Below are positions 13,542-22,257 of a DNA stretch of 22,872 nucleotides, one piece after another. Below the pieces are notes generated by a model. The model was given only the letters and a program-made list of their open reading frames with translations. It did not search any database and was not told the DNA's origin. The stretch spans positions 1 through 22,872 of the forward strand of contig DNGI01000078.1 in the NCBI GenBank assembly GCA_003486645.1. The letters are read 5' to 3'. The stretch comes from Cyanobacteria bacterium UBA11370 (GTDB lineage Bacteria > Cyanobacteriota > Cyanobacteriia > Cyanobacteriales > Coleofasciculaceae). Each line of letters opens with the position of its first letter. The first letter of the stretch is position 1. The position numbers and the translations under genes were made by a program.

Positions 13542-14456
13542 TTAAAATCGATGTTTGATATTTTCTTTAATTTTCTGCAATAGACTTTTCTGGCTAGGAG
13601 TTCGTAAAGACTCATCATCTGGCATTTCTTCACCTAAATAACGGTAATATTTCCAGATATCCCAGTAAGGACAACCCGGTTGAATCCGAATGCCTGCCCA
13701 GTGTAAGTAGTCTAAGGGTTGATTGACATTCGGATCGATGAGTTGATTTCCTTGAATTTGAAAATGTTTGCTCCCTGCCCAACTTCCCGGCGCACCCCCT
13801 GATCGGCGAACAATATTAAACCGATTGGGCACTTCTTTCAAAATCATATAGTTTATAATTGGTTGATCAGAGGTCTTTTGAGAAAAGTCAAAGTATTCGG
13901 GATGATTAGCACATTTAGCAAAAGTTTTATATAAATTTTCTTCTGAAATAAGATTTTTCTTAGCTCCCCAAAATCCGCCATTAAAAATATCCTTAATTTC
14001 GCTTTCTTTTATGACACCATCTTCAATAATTTTCGGGCTAAAAACATTTTTAATTCCTCCCGAATGTTGGTAATCATAGCAAATAAAATCATACTCGTTA
14101 AGATAGTCAGCCGTATTGATTATTTTGTCAAAGACAACCAGATCCGTATCAATATAAATAAACTTATCAAATGACCCAAACCAGCACGCTTGTTTACGAA
14201 ATTGATTAGGTCTAGCGAAAAAGCCTTCACCAAAAATTTTGTATAATTGATTTGCCAGACGGTCTATGAATTCTAAATCTTGATAAATTTCTACACCATA
14301 GGACTCCTTTAAAAGTTTAGCGATCGCTTGGTAGTTATCATCATAGGGAATTAAAACAATTGGAGTCTCAGTATCGTGTAAACGAATACTCTTGAGAAGT
14401 GCGATCGCCTGATCGATAACCTTATCGTTAGCTGTAATATAAATACCACGACTCAT
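13542..14456 (-). CDS. GT-A type glycosyltransferase-like protein (paralogue 1)
   Basis: 304 residues. Starts MSRGIYITANDKVIDQAIAL, then a GT8-like nucleotide-sugar layout: LLKSIRLHDTETPIVLIPY (21-39), FDKFIYIDTDLVVF with the metal-binding DTD at 103-105, IFNGGFWGAKK, and LDYLHWAGIRIQPG with a conserved HWAG near the C-terminus. I recall this group as the cyanobacterial 'Npun_R2821/Npun_R2823 family'; sugar donor and acceptor are unknown. It is the last gene of a three-gene operon, 13 bases after its paralogue, which suggests two related sugar transfers in one pathway. A broken third copy lies downstream. Confidence 0.82.
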   Translation of the reverse strand: MSRGIYITANDKVIDQAIALLKSIRLHDTETPIVLIPYDDNYQAIAKLLKESYGVEIYQDLEFIDRLANQLYKIFGEGFFARPNQFRKQACWFGSFDKFIYIDTDLVVFDKIINTADYLNEYDFICYDYQHSGGIKNVFSPKIIEDGVIKESEIKDIFNGGFWGAKKNLISEENLYKTFAKCANHPEYFDFSQKTSDQPIINYMILKEVPNRFNIVRRSGGAPGSWAGSKHFQIQGNQLIDPNVNQPLDYLHWAGIRIQPGCPYWDIWKYYRYLGEEMPDDESLRTPSQKSLLQKIKENIKHRF

Positions 14457-14469
14457 TGCAACATCCTCA

Positions 14470-15462
14470 TTACGTTAATTTCAGTTTTTTTAGTACTCGT
14501 TTGGCAAGACTCGGAGGTTGATTGTAGGGTTTTGGCTTGGCTGTAAACTTGGGTCTTTTGTCAGGTTCATGAAGATACCGATAATATAAAAATGTATCCC
14601 GATAAGGAAAATCAATATTTTCTCCCCTACAGACTTTAGCGAAAAGTTTCGAGGATAAGCCGATATAGTGAAGGTAGGTTAGACGATGACCTTTATCATA
14701 CAAAATATGATCGTTCTCTTCAAAGTGAGGAGATGTGACACAGCATCCTGTTTTTTCTTCTTGAGATAAATTTAAAGCCACGTTATAGACAGATAAATTA
14801 GATCTCATCATCATGTAGTTGATGAGAGTTTGATCGGGTGCCATGGGATAAAGGACTTCCGCATCTCCATCTTGCAATTTTGAGATTAACCAATTTCGTT
14901 GATCTTGATCAAACAAACCTTTTTTAGACGCATAAAATCCTGAACAAAATATCTCAGTTTTAATTCGTTCTGATGAAAATAACTTAGTGAGTTTACCAGA
15001 AGCCACCTCATAAACATGAGTTGGGTCGTTATACTGAAAGTCATAAACAACACAATCACTATCCTGGAGTTGGGCAAAAATAAACTCGACAGATGCCATA
15101 ATTAACGTATCCGCATCCATGTAGAGGAAGCGATCAAAAGGACCATCAAACGCACAGTAACGCCGATGAGTTCCAAAACGATGATAGCTCGTACTACCAG
15201 CCTTACGCCACCGTTGAAAAGCGGTTGGATGAGTATCCCAAGCACGTTTAGCAAACTCATCCCATCGCTGCATAGATTCAACATTATCGTAGAGTTGAAC
15301 GTTGGGGCGACGGTCAATTTCGGCAGCAATTTGGCTGGTATCGTCGTTATAAGGATAGATACAAACGGGAGTTTCTGACCCTAGAATAGCATCAATACTA
15401 TTGAGTAAAGCCACGAGTTGGTCGTAAACTTGGTCACTCGCTAAGGTACAAATCCCATCCAT
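14470..15462 (-). CDS. GT-A type glycosyltransferase-like protein (paralogue 2)
   Basis: 330 residues, start MDGICTLASDQVYDQLVALL. Metal-binding DAD at 116-118 in RFLYMDADTLIM. IFCSGFYASKKG and LTYLHYIGLSSKLF correspond to NGGFWGAKK and LDYLHWAGIRI of paralogue 1, so both come from an old duplication. It has a Lys-rich C-terminus (RVLKKLKLT). It starts five bases after the stop of the GT10-like gene, so translation is probably coupled. Substrate unknown. Confidence 0.82.
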   Translation of the reverse strand: MDGICTLASDQVYDQLVALLNSIDAILGSETPVCIYPYNDDTSQIAAEIDRRPNVQLYDNVESMQRWDEFAKRAWDTHPTAFQRWRKAGSTSYHRFGTHRRYCAFDGPFDRFLYMDADTLIMASVEFIFAQLQDSDCVVYDFQYNDPTHVYEVASGKLTKLFSSERIKTEIFCSGFYASKKGLFDQDQRNWLISKLQDGDAEVLYPMAPDQTLINYMMMRSNLSVYNVALNLSQEEKTGCCVTSPHFEENDHILYDKGHRLTYLHYIGLSSKLFAKVCRGENIDFPYRDTFLYYRYLHEPDKRPKFTAKPKPYNQPPSLAKRVLKKLKLT

Positions 15463-15467
15463 AATGT

Positions 15468-16424
15468 TTAAGAGAATTGAGTAACAAAATCAGATAACCA
15501 ATTGAGAAGATTGAGTTTGTGCAGGATAATTTGTCTGGCTTCTGCGATCGCATCCTTGGCTTGATACCAAGCATCCGGTGTAGCTGTCACTTCTTTAATA
15601 TAAGCGATTCCCTTTTCATCTAGGCTAGGTAATCTTAGGAAACTTCCTGGCGGCATTAATTTATCCGCCGCCGATCCTCCATAATAGATCGGTAAACACC
15701 AAGCTAAGAGAGAATCCCACAACTTCTCACTCACATACCAATCATTTCCAGCATAGTTCTCTATCGAGAGATTGTAATAATAAGGAGCCATCACATTCCA
15801 TTTATTATTAACCTTACCCCCTGCACGCGCCCAGTCTGGTAAATTACGCCCATACAGATCAAACTCTGCGCCACTCTCCCTTAATGACTTTAAAAAAGCT
15901 AAACGTTTACGATGTTCCTCCGTGCGATCAATTCCTGAAGTAATCCAGCTACAAGGTTTTACCTTTTCTGGTGGCTCCATTTCATTTAATTCTCGAAAAG
16001 AATTGTTATGATACCAAATGGCAGGCATATAAGCAGGAGTTGGGGCAAAGTCATCCGGGCCAGAAATATAACCACAATAATTCTTAGCCGTTTCATAATT
16101 CCTCTGATTAGCTTTAATCACCTTCTCTAAAGGGGGTTCTCGCAATAAATAAATAGTTCGTTCTTTCGGCACGCCACGCAACCGAGATTCTATATTTGGT
16201 TCTTGCTGCTTTTGCGGTTTACCAAAACGTTTCCACCAAGGAATTTTGGGGCGGGGTTTGTGAAAATCGTACTGATACATTAGTAAAAAATCGGGCTGTG
16301 GGGCTTGTGAAAGGATTTGAATGTTTCCCCACACTCCCAAAGGATTCGGAGTTTGTTGCCAGAGCCAATCGCTTTGAGTCAAACCCGGATATCCTGTAAT
16401 CATACCCACAATTTTTTTGCCCAT
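15468..16424 (-). CDS. GT10 (fucosyltransferase-like) glycosyltransferase
   Basis: 318 residues, first gene of the operon. The C-terminal domain has YNLSIENYAGNDWYVSEKLW followed by DSLLAWCLPIYYGG (217-250), which matches the GT10 signature FxLAxENS..DYVTEKxxxALxxGxxPVYxG. Residues 186-200 (AEFDLYGRNLPDWAR) fit the preceding conserved strand. GT10 enzymes use GDP-fucose or related donors; the true donor here is unknown. The start codon is preceded directly by GGTTGTT-type heptamers (on the other strand) and has no Shine-Dalgarno, so translation may be weak or use another mechanism. Confidence 0.82.
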   Translation of the reverse strand: MGKKIVGMITGYPGLTQSDWLWQQTPNPLGVWGNIQILSQAPQPDFLLMYQYDFHKPRPKIPWWKRFGKPQKQQEPNIESRLRGVPKERTIYLLREPPLEKVIKANQRNYETAKNYCGYISGPDDFAPTPAYMPAIWYHNNSFRELNEMEPPEKVKPCSWITSGIDRTEEHRKRLAFLKSLRESGAEFDLYGRNLPDWARAGGKVNNKWNVMAPYYYNLSIENYAGNDWYVSEKLWDSLLAWCLPIYYGGSAADKLMPPGSFLRLPSLDEKGIAYIKEVTATPDAWYQAKDAIAEARQIILHKLNLLNWLSDFVTQFS

Positions 16425-16435
16425 AGTTTGTTGCT

Positions 16436-16586
16436 GGTTGTTGGTTGTTGGTTGTTGGTTGTTGGTTGTTGGTTGTTGGTTGTTGGTTGTTACTTGTTAC
16501 TTGGCAGTTGTTAGTCGTAAAAAATAGCAATCAACAACGCACCAGTGACTAACAACAAACAACAACTAACAAACAACCAACAACTA
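16436..16586. repeat. GGTTGTT heptamer array with opposing degenerate arm
   Basis: Eight perfect GGTTGTT copies fill 16436-16491, and a degenerate complementary arm (AACAAC/AACCAAC units) fills about 16548-16586, beginning some 10 bases after the stop codon of the large CHAT gene. The unit and the inverted layout match 8321-8528. It separates the large gene from the GT10-like gene. Confidence 0.85.
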
Positions 16587-16594
16587 AATTGTTA

Positions 16595-19500
16595 CTACCA
16601 AGGGCTGCCCACTATCGTTAATGCACTCCAATAATAGGGATGAGTAAATTTTAAATCTCCTAACTCAGCGAGTTCTTCAGATAAGGGGACGCGCACATCA
16701 CCTGTTACAAGTTGACCATCCTCCAGTCGCACTTCACCCTTAAGCATAGCAAGTTGTGCTTGTCGCAAGGCTTCTGCTTTGATGGGAGCAGTTTTCAAAT
16801 GTTCGTAGAAGCTTGTCATTAATCCTAGTGTCCCCGCATCGCTAACATACCATAAACTTCCTATGGCAGACTTTACTCCTGCTTGTATTGCCAAGCCAGC
16901 AAAGCCTAATTCCGCCTGTTCATCGCCTAGTGCTGTGCGACAAGCACTCAACACTAAAAGTTCTGTCGGTGGGTCATTTAATCCTAGCTTACGCAATTGA
17001 TCAAATTGTAACTTTTCGTTCCACAATTGAATGTAGGAGTTACTCGGATTACCGGGTTTAAATTCACCGTGGGTGGCTAAATGCACAATTCCAAAGGGTT
17101 GAGATGAACGCACTTTCTTGAGATTTTCTAACGTAAAAGCTTGGTTAAGGAATGACTTTCCTGACCAAAGTTTACCTGTAATTTCATTTAGTTCTAATGG
17201 AACGGCTGGTAAGGGGTTTAAATCAGTAAAGGTATCAGCCCCCATCGCCAAGACTTCAACATTCCGAATATCGACATAACGAGTATCGGTGAGGGAAAGA
17301 CTCGGCATTAAACCAATACTGTATCGTTCCACTAAAAATCCAGTCCCATCATGTAGTGCTGCAATAGGTAGGGAGCGCAATCCTGTATCCATAATAAACC
17401 CAAGATTATCAATTTTTTGGGCTTGTAAATACTCCTCTATTGGTGCAATTATCCACTGATAAAGTTGCTTAGAAGGAGTCAGATAGTCACGGGGAATGCG
17501 AATATCAGTGACGTTGCGGCGGAATTCTTGAGCAACTTTTATGACTTGTCCACGAGTTACTCCTGCTACCCGTCGCCGAATAGGAGGACCCTCTGATGTA
17601 ATGACTAATAGTTCTAATTGATCGCTATCTTGGGGTTGAATACCGATAGTTGGTTCAGTTCGTTGTAGATAGGTATCAAACTCTTGAGTCGTTGTTGTTT
17701 CGAGTCCGGTAAAGTTAGAATTAGCTGGAATTTCTGTAGGCACAAAACTAACATAAACGAGAGCTGGTTTTTTGCCAACGGCTCGTTCAATTTCCCGCAA
17801 GATTTCCCGCGCTTGATTTTCAGTTTTAATCGGCGTACTCGCTGAAAGAGGTTTCTCGATTATGGATGATAGTATCGGTATCTCTTGTGGCAGAACTGTA
17901 CAGGCAAGGGGGTTATCTTGTAATTGGCAATTCAAGGGTGTATCATTACCACCACCATTATTATCATCATCATCACCACCACCATTATCATCATCATCAG
18001 GTGGTAGTTCAGTAACTTTGACACTTACTTGTACCGGATCTGAAGTGGAAACGCGATCGCTTGCCACAATGGTGAAGGCTGGAATATTACCTGTCTCACC
18101 CTCTGGGGGAGTGTAAACTAAAACTGTATCTACAGTTATATCTGTTCCAGGTGTTACTGGTGTGCCATCTTCGAGTGTTAGTGTTCCGGCTGTAATCTCC
18201 TTAATTTGGATTGTGGTATTGTCGAGATTTGAATCTTCTATATCTAGATTTAAATCGGATATTTTGAATTGAATAGATTGATTTTCTTTGACAGTAAGTC
18301 TTTGTGGATTCCCTGCTAGTGTTGGTTTTTGATTAATGAATGAAAAGCTGATATTGCCCTGGGTAGAGGTAACGTCATTTGAAAGATCCGTACCATCATC
18401 CGGAAATTCTTGTGTTGGCGAAATTATGTTACTAGCACCCGCATTAATCGCTCCCGCTGTACCATTTTTACTGGCATCTCCTACAGTAAATAAATCATTA
18501 TTTACTCCGCCATTGTGGGTAATAGTTACGGTTCCAGATTGAGTACTTCCTTGAGTTAAAATAGTTGTATTGCTTGGAACTGGAGGACGATTAGGCTCGC
18601 TAGGATCGCTGATTATTCCGATTCCCCTAACTACTCCATCAGGTTCATCAGGAATTCTATTAGCTGTGATAGTAACATTGCCACCTGTACTCGTTGACGA
18701 AGTATTCGGTTCAGAATTGATCTGAGAAACACCTTGAGTGTTGATACTATTAAAGATAATTTTGCTTCCCTCTAAGGTTACTGAGTTGCCAGTTGCGTTT
18801 CCCGAAGAAGTAGAATCTCCCATCAAAGCCAAGGAAGCAGCCGAGGAATCAATTGCACCTGTTTCAATAGTGTCGGCGGCACTTAAATTGACTGCACCAG
18901 CGATCGCCTCCTTAGCATCAGCAGAAGTATCTCCCTCACTCCCTTCGCCAGCTTCAGCAAAGGAAAAAGCAAAGGAATTAATTGCGTTTGTAGTAATAGC
19001 ACCTGCTGTAGACGTTAAGTTTACTGAACCGCCTGTTGCCATTCCCGAACGAGCAGAAAAATCGGAAATGTCAGAGGAAGAAGCAGAGGAATTAATCTCT
19101 CCTGTTATGGTGATATCATCTGTCGCCATTGCGGTTACTGAACCACCGATACTGTTGAATTCACTGTTGCTAGTACCTGAAGAATTAATCCCACCTGTTG
19201 TGATAGTGCCGCCAGCATCTAATTCGACTAAACCCCCTTCAGAGGTATCTGTACCTCCACCTGTAAAGGAGGGCGTATTATTAGAAAATGAATTAATTGC
19301 GCCTGTTTCAATATCACCTTCAGCCGTTAACCTTACAGCACCCCCTTCAGAACCATAAGGATTATTTGCTTCATAAGAGGAATTAATCATATTGGTTGTG
19401 ATATCACCACCAGATGTTAAGGTTACTGAACCCCCTCTATTTTCTTCAAAAAAAGATGAGAACGTAGAGCTAGAATTAATTTGATTTGTCATAATATCAC

Positions 19501-21988
19501 CAGGAGCAGTGAGATTAATGTCGCCTCCATTGGTAAAATTAGAGCTAGCATTGAGAATGCCTCCGGTGGTATCAATGAAACCATTATTGCTAGTAAAGCT
19601 AATACTACCGCCCCCTGTTGTAATAGGAGCATTCACATGAATATTACGACCGGCGTTAAAAATCAAATTGAGGACATGAATGTCACTGTTATTAATGATT
19701 GAAGCAGTGACAAAGATATCATTAGCGGCATCTAGCGTGAACGTTACATTCGTCTCTCCTAAGAAAACATTAATCGGAGTCTCTACCGTAATATTTCCTG
19801 CCTGAGTTCCTGTTGTTCCTGTATTAATCGTGACACTAGTTCCTCCATTAAGGGTATCTATAATCTTTTGTACATCAACTACAGCATTGTTACCACTTGG
19901 CGTGAAAATATTAGGATCGCCTCCACTAAAAGATCCATTACTAGTACCAGCAGTTGATATCGTGACATTCCGAGGATCGAGCAACCACATCCCAGGTAAA
20001 CCATTTGTAGCGGTAGCATCCACTGAACCTGCTAACACTTCTAACAGGTTTTTACTGGATGTTTCTACGAACCCACCATTCCCGCTTTCAATTCCACCAC
20101 GAGCGGAAATATTGCCGGAAAATCGAGTAAAATTATCAGACCAAACAATAACGTTTCCCCCATCGCCATTCACTCTGGCATCGGCATTAATAGTGGCTTG
20201 ATTGCCTATAACAGTAGTTTGCGATCGCGGTACTGTTCCCCCTCCTTTATAATCTCCACCGAGGCGAATATTACCCCCGCCACTATTACCAGAAACATTA
20301 ATATGTGCCTGATCCACGACACCGACAACAGTACCAAACACATCTACATTTCCGCCTCTTCCAATTGAAGGAACAGACGCATCTAAAGTCCCAGAGTTTA
20401 TAACTGTTCCTGTCTGATTAGGAATGACTGTACCCGCCGCTGTTTGTACAGAATTATCGGGATTAACAGTTAATCCTGTTTCCACACCACTACCTGTCAG
20501 TAATTCTGCTAATGTTGATGGCGTTATAGTCTCGTTATTTGGAATTTCTAAACTCAAAACCTGACCTTCTTGACTGAGGCGCAATCGACTGGTTCCGGGT
20601 ACTGCCACCACGCTAATATTGCCACCTGGAGTTTTAATTATTCCGGTGTTAATTACACTTCCTCCAATCAGAGAAAGATTTTGTCCTTCTTCCACCGCTA
20701 ATGTGCCAGCATTAATAATAGCATTGGGCTGTAATGTATTAAACTGAAATCTAGTAGGATTCCCGACTAAACTGTTATAATCATTCGTTCCAATTGCCTT
20801 AAACCATCCACCATTAAGTCCAATCCCTGTCGCAGTGGTAGCGGTAAAGGAAGCGGGAACATTAAGTTGAGCATTTGCACCAAAAATAATCCCGTTTGGA
20901 TTCATCAAAAATAAATTTGAGTTCCCGCCTGTGACTTGAATTAAACCGTTGATGATAGAACGATTTTCTCCAGTAACGCGACCTAAAATATTTTGAATGG
21001 ATGGATTAGAAAGAAAGTTAGCGATCTGGTTTTTGTCTAAGCCAAACTCACTGAAACTATGGAAAAGATTATCACCGTTTCGAGAAAACTTGCCGCCAGT
21101 AATATCTAACCGATTCCCCTCAGATCTAACGACTGTCCCCGTGCTACCATCTGAAACGATTGGTTCAGCAAGAGCCAGAGATGGCAAAAGGCATAAGCTA
21201 AAAGGTAAAACAACCGAGGCAATTTTTGATAAAGAATTTTGGAGTTGAAATTTTATATTTGGACTGGCAAAATTAAGTAATTTACAATCAGTTTTATACC
21301 TACGTCTGTATGCCACCTGTGCTGCTCTACGGGCGCGACGAGCTTGTTCAATTTGTTCCTGTTTGGAGATACTTTCTGAATGGGTGCGATAGTAGTATAA
21401 GGGTTTGTTAACGTGCTGCACCTCGGTAATCTCAGAAAGCCGCAAACACAGTTCATAGTCCTCAACAAATTCAAAGGATTCATTGATACCACCTGCTTGC
21501 TCATAGACACTCCGACGTATCAACCGAAAGTGAAATGTCATGAATTGATGGAGCAATTCTTCTTTCGAGTAGGGAATAATGGAACGATACCCGTAGGTAG
21601 CAATTTTGCTTTGTTCATCAATTCCTAAATAACTGGTATAAACCATCCCAATTTCTGATTGAGTATCAAGAACAGCGGCGGTTTCTGCTAGGGCGGTTGG
21701 GGCGAGTAAGTCATCACTGTCTACCCAACCGATGTAAGTCCCATGAGTTTGAGCGATCGCTTCCTTTAACGAAATTCCTCGCCCTTGATGCTTTGCCCCT
21801 ACTACCCTGATGCGCTGATCCCGTGTAGCATAGTCATGGGCGATCGCTAACGAGTTATCCGTCGATCCGTCATCCCAAATCAATAGTTCAAAATCACCTT
21901 GGGTTTGGGAGAGAACGCTCTCTATTGCTCCGCCTAAGTAGCGATCGCGGTTATAAGTGGTGATGATTATTGAAATTGGTACTGCCAT
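16595..21988 (-). CDS. GT2 glycosyltransferase fused to secreted haemagglutinin-like CHAT protease protein
   Basis: 1797 residues from ATG 21988 (GGGGGA five bases upstream; an in-frame TTG at 22000 is less likely). Residues 1-240 are a GT2 domain: ISIIITTYNRDRYLGGAIES, DDGSTD (39-44), the DSDD metal site (90-93) and the ED pair (176-177). A Sec-type signal peptide follows inside the protein: Lys246, hydrophobic core 256-274 (IASVVLPFSLCLLPSLALA), Ala-x-Ala cleavage site at 274. Then comes a two-partner-secretion haemagglutination domain (NPNGIIFG from Asn363), a long beta-helix with repeats at about 820-1085, a cadherin-like Ig domain (about 1216-1325), an Asp/Gly linker, and a CHAT caspase-fold peptidase with His1640 (LATHGEF) and Cys1683 (LSACRTALG). 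Secreted TPS-CHAT proteins are known in cyanobacteria; an N-terminal GT2 fusion is not known to me. No TpsB transporter gene is in the window. Confidence 0.88.
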   Translation of the reverse strand: MAVPISIIITTYNRDRYLGGAIESVLSQTQGDFELLIWDDGSTDNSLAIAHDYATRDQRIRVVGAKHQGRGISLKEAIAQTHGTYIGWVDSDDLLAPTALAETAAVLDTQSEIGMVYTSYLGIDEQSKIATYGYRSIIPYSKEELLHQFMTFHFRLIRRSVYEQAGGINESFEFVEDYELCLRLSEITEVQHVNKPLYYYRTHSESISKQEQIEQARRARRAAQVAYRRRYKTDCKLLNFASPNIKFQLQNSLSKIASVVLPFSLCLLPSLALAEPIVSDGSTGTVVRSEGNRLDITGGKFSRNGDNLFHSFSEFGLDKNQIANFLSNPSIQNILGRVTGENRSIINGLIQVTGGNSNLFLMNPNGIIFGANAQLNVPASFTATTATGIGLNGGWFKAIGTNDYNSLVGNPTRFQFNTLQPNAIINAGTLAVEEGQNLSLIGGSVINTGIIKTPGGNISVVAVPGTSRLRLSQEGQVLSLEIPNNETITPSTLAELLTGSGVETGLTVNPDNSVQTAAGTVIPNQTGTVINSGTLDASVPSIGRGGNVDVFGTVVGVVDQAHINVSGNSGGGNIRLGGDYKGGGTVPRSQTTVIGNQATINADARVNGDGGNVIVWSDNFTRFSGNISARGGIESGNGGFVETSSKNLLEVLAGSVDATATNGLPGMWLLDPRNVTISTAGTSNGSFSGGDPNIFTPSGNNAVVDVQKIIDTLNGGTSVTINTGTTGTQAGNITVETPINVFLGETNVTFTLDAANDIFVTASIINNSDIHVLNLIFNAGRNIHVNAPITTGGGSISFTSNNGFIDTTGGILNASSNFTNGGDINLTAPGDIMTNQINSSSTFSSFFEENRGGSVTLTSGGDITTNMINSSYEANNPYGSEGGAVRLTAEGDIETGAINSFSNNTPSFTGGGTDTSEGGLVELDAGGTITTGGINSSGTSNSEFNSIGGSVTAMATDDITITGEINSSASSSDISDFSARSGMATGGSVNLTSTAGAITTNAINSFAFSFAEAGEGSEGDTSADAKEAIAGAVNLSAADTIETGAIDSSAASLALMGDSTSSGNATGNSVTLEGSKIIFNSINTQGVSQINSEPNTSSTSTGGNVTITANRIPDEPDGVVRGIGIISDPSEPNRPPVPSNTTILTQGSTQSGTVTITHNGGVNNDLFTVGDASKNGTAGAINAGASNIISPTQEFPDDGTDLSNDVTSTQGNISFSFINQKPTLAGNPQRLTVKENQSIQFKISDLNLDIEDSNLDNTTIQIKEITAGTLTLEDGTPVTPGTDITVDTVLVYTPPEGETGNIPAFTIVASDRVSTSDPVQVSVKVTELPPDDDDNGGGDDDDNNGGGNDTPLNCQLQDNPLACTVLPQEIPILSSIIEKPLSASTPIKTENQAREILREIERAVGKKPALVYVSFVPTEIPANSNFTGLETTTTQEFDTYLQRTEPTIGIQPQDSDQLELLVITSEGPPIRRRVAGVTRGQVIKVAQEFRRNVTDIRIPRDYLTPSKQLYQWIIAPIEEYLQAQKIDNLGFIMDTGLRSLPIAALHDGTGFLVERYSIGLMPSLSLTDTRYVDIRNVEVLAMGADTFTDLNPLPAVPLELNEITGKLWSGKSFLNQAFTLENLKKVRSSQPFGIVHLATHGEFKPGNPSNSYIQLWNEKLQFDQLRKLGLNDPPTELLVLSACRTALGDEQAELGFAGLAIQAGVKSAIGSLWYVSDAGTLGLMTSFYEHLKTAPIKAEALRQAQLAMLKGEVRLEDGQLVTGDVRVPLSEELAELGDLKFTHPYYWSALTIVGSPW
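17941..17998. repeat. Triplet repeat encoding the Asp/Gly linker
   Basis: ATC/ACC-type triplets on the plus strand encode, on the minus strand, blocks of DDDD, GGG and NN that link the Ig-like domain to the CHAT region. Acidic glycine-rich linkers of this kind are flexible and may bind calcium. The tract is prone to length change in frame. Confidence 0.75.
18735..19532 (-). repeat. Eight imperfect beta-helix repeats in the exoprotein
   Basis: Protein repeats of about 30-45 residues with the core GG.V.LT..GDI.T..INSS recur eight times (for example GGSVTLTSGGDITTNMINSS, GGAVRLTAEGDIETGAINSF, GGSVNLTSTAGAITTNAINS). The cores are constant and Ser-rich loops of variable length separate them. This is typical of the shaft of filamentous haemagglutinin-like proteins. 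Confidence 0.75.
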
Positions 21989-22193
21989 AAATTCCCCCAA
22001 GGTCGCTAGTCTTACAGAATGAGATGGTTCTTGAATGTTTCGGATTTTAATATTTTTTTATATTTCAAGTCTTTTTAATAAAAAAATCCTTTTTTAAACC
22101 AACAAAACCAACCCTTTTAGCTTGACAATTTTATTTTCTTGATTAACAGCTCATCTTGCTTTATTACTATAACGAATGAGTAAATTTTTGCGG

Positions 22194-22215
22194 GTAAATC
22201 TTATTGAAGATTTAC
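22194..22215. other. Hairpin downstream of the 181-residue protein gene
   Basis: GTAAATCTT and its exact complement around a four-base loop lie 43 bases beyond the minus-strand stop at 22258. The bases after it on the minus strand are not a T-run, so it is at best a weak terminator. The remaining intergenic sequence 21989-22257 is AT-rich with no other recognised feature. Confidence 0.4.
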
Positions 22216-22257
22216 ATAATAGTGACCCCTGACGGCGGAAAAACGACGAATCGATCA

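Noticed and set aside
16436..16586. CRISPR array or insertion sequence ends
   Set aside because: Contiguous heptamers without spacers; no transposase and no target-site duplication could be recognised.
18738..19358. 206-codon plus-strand frame opposite the exoprotein
   Set aside because: It is antisense to the beta-helix repeats. The repeated Ser/Thr/Gly codons of the real gene avoid stops on the other strand, and the product is a monotone of Ala, Pro, Val and Ser.
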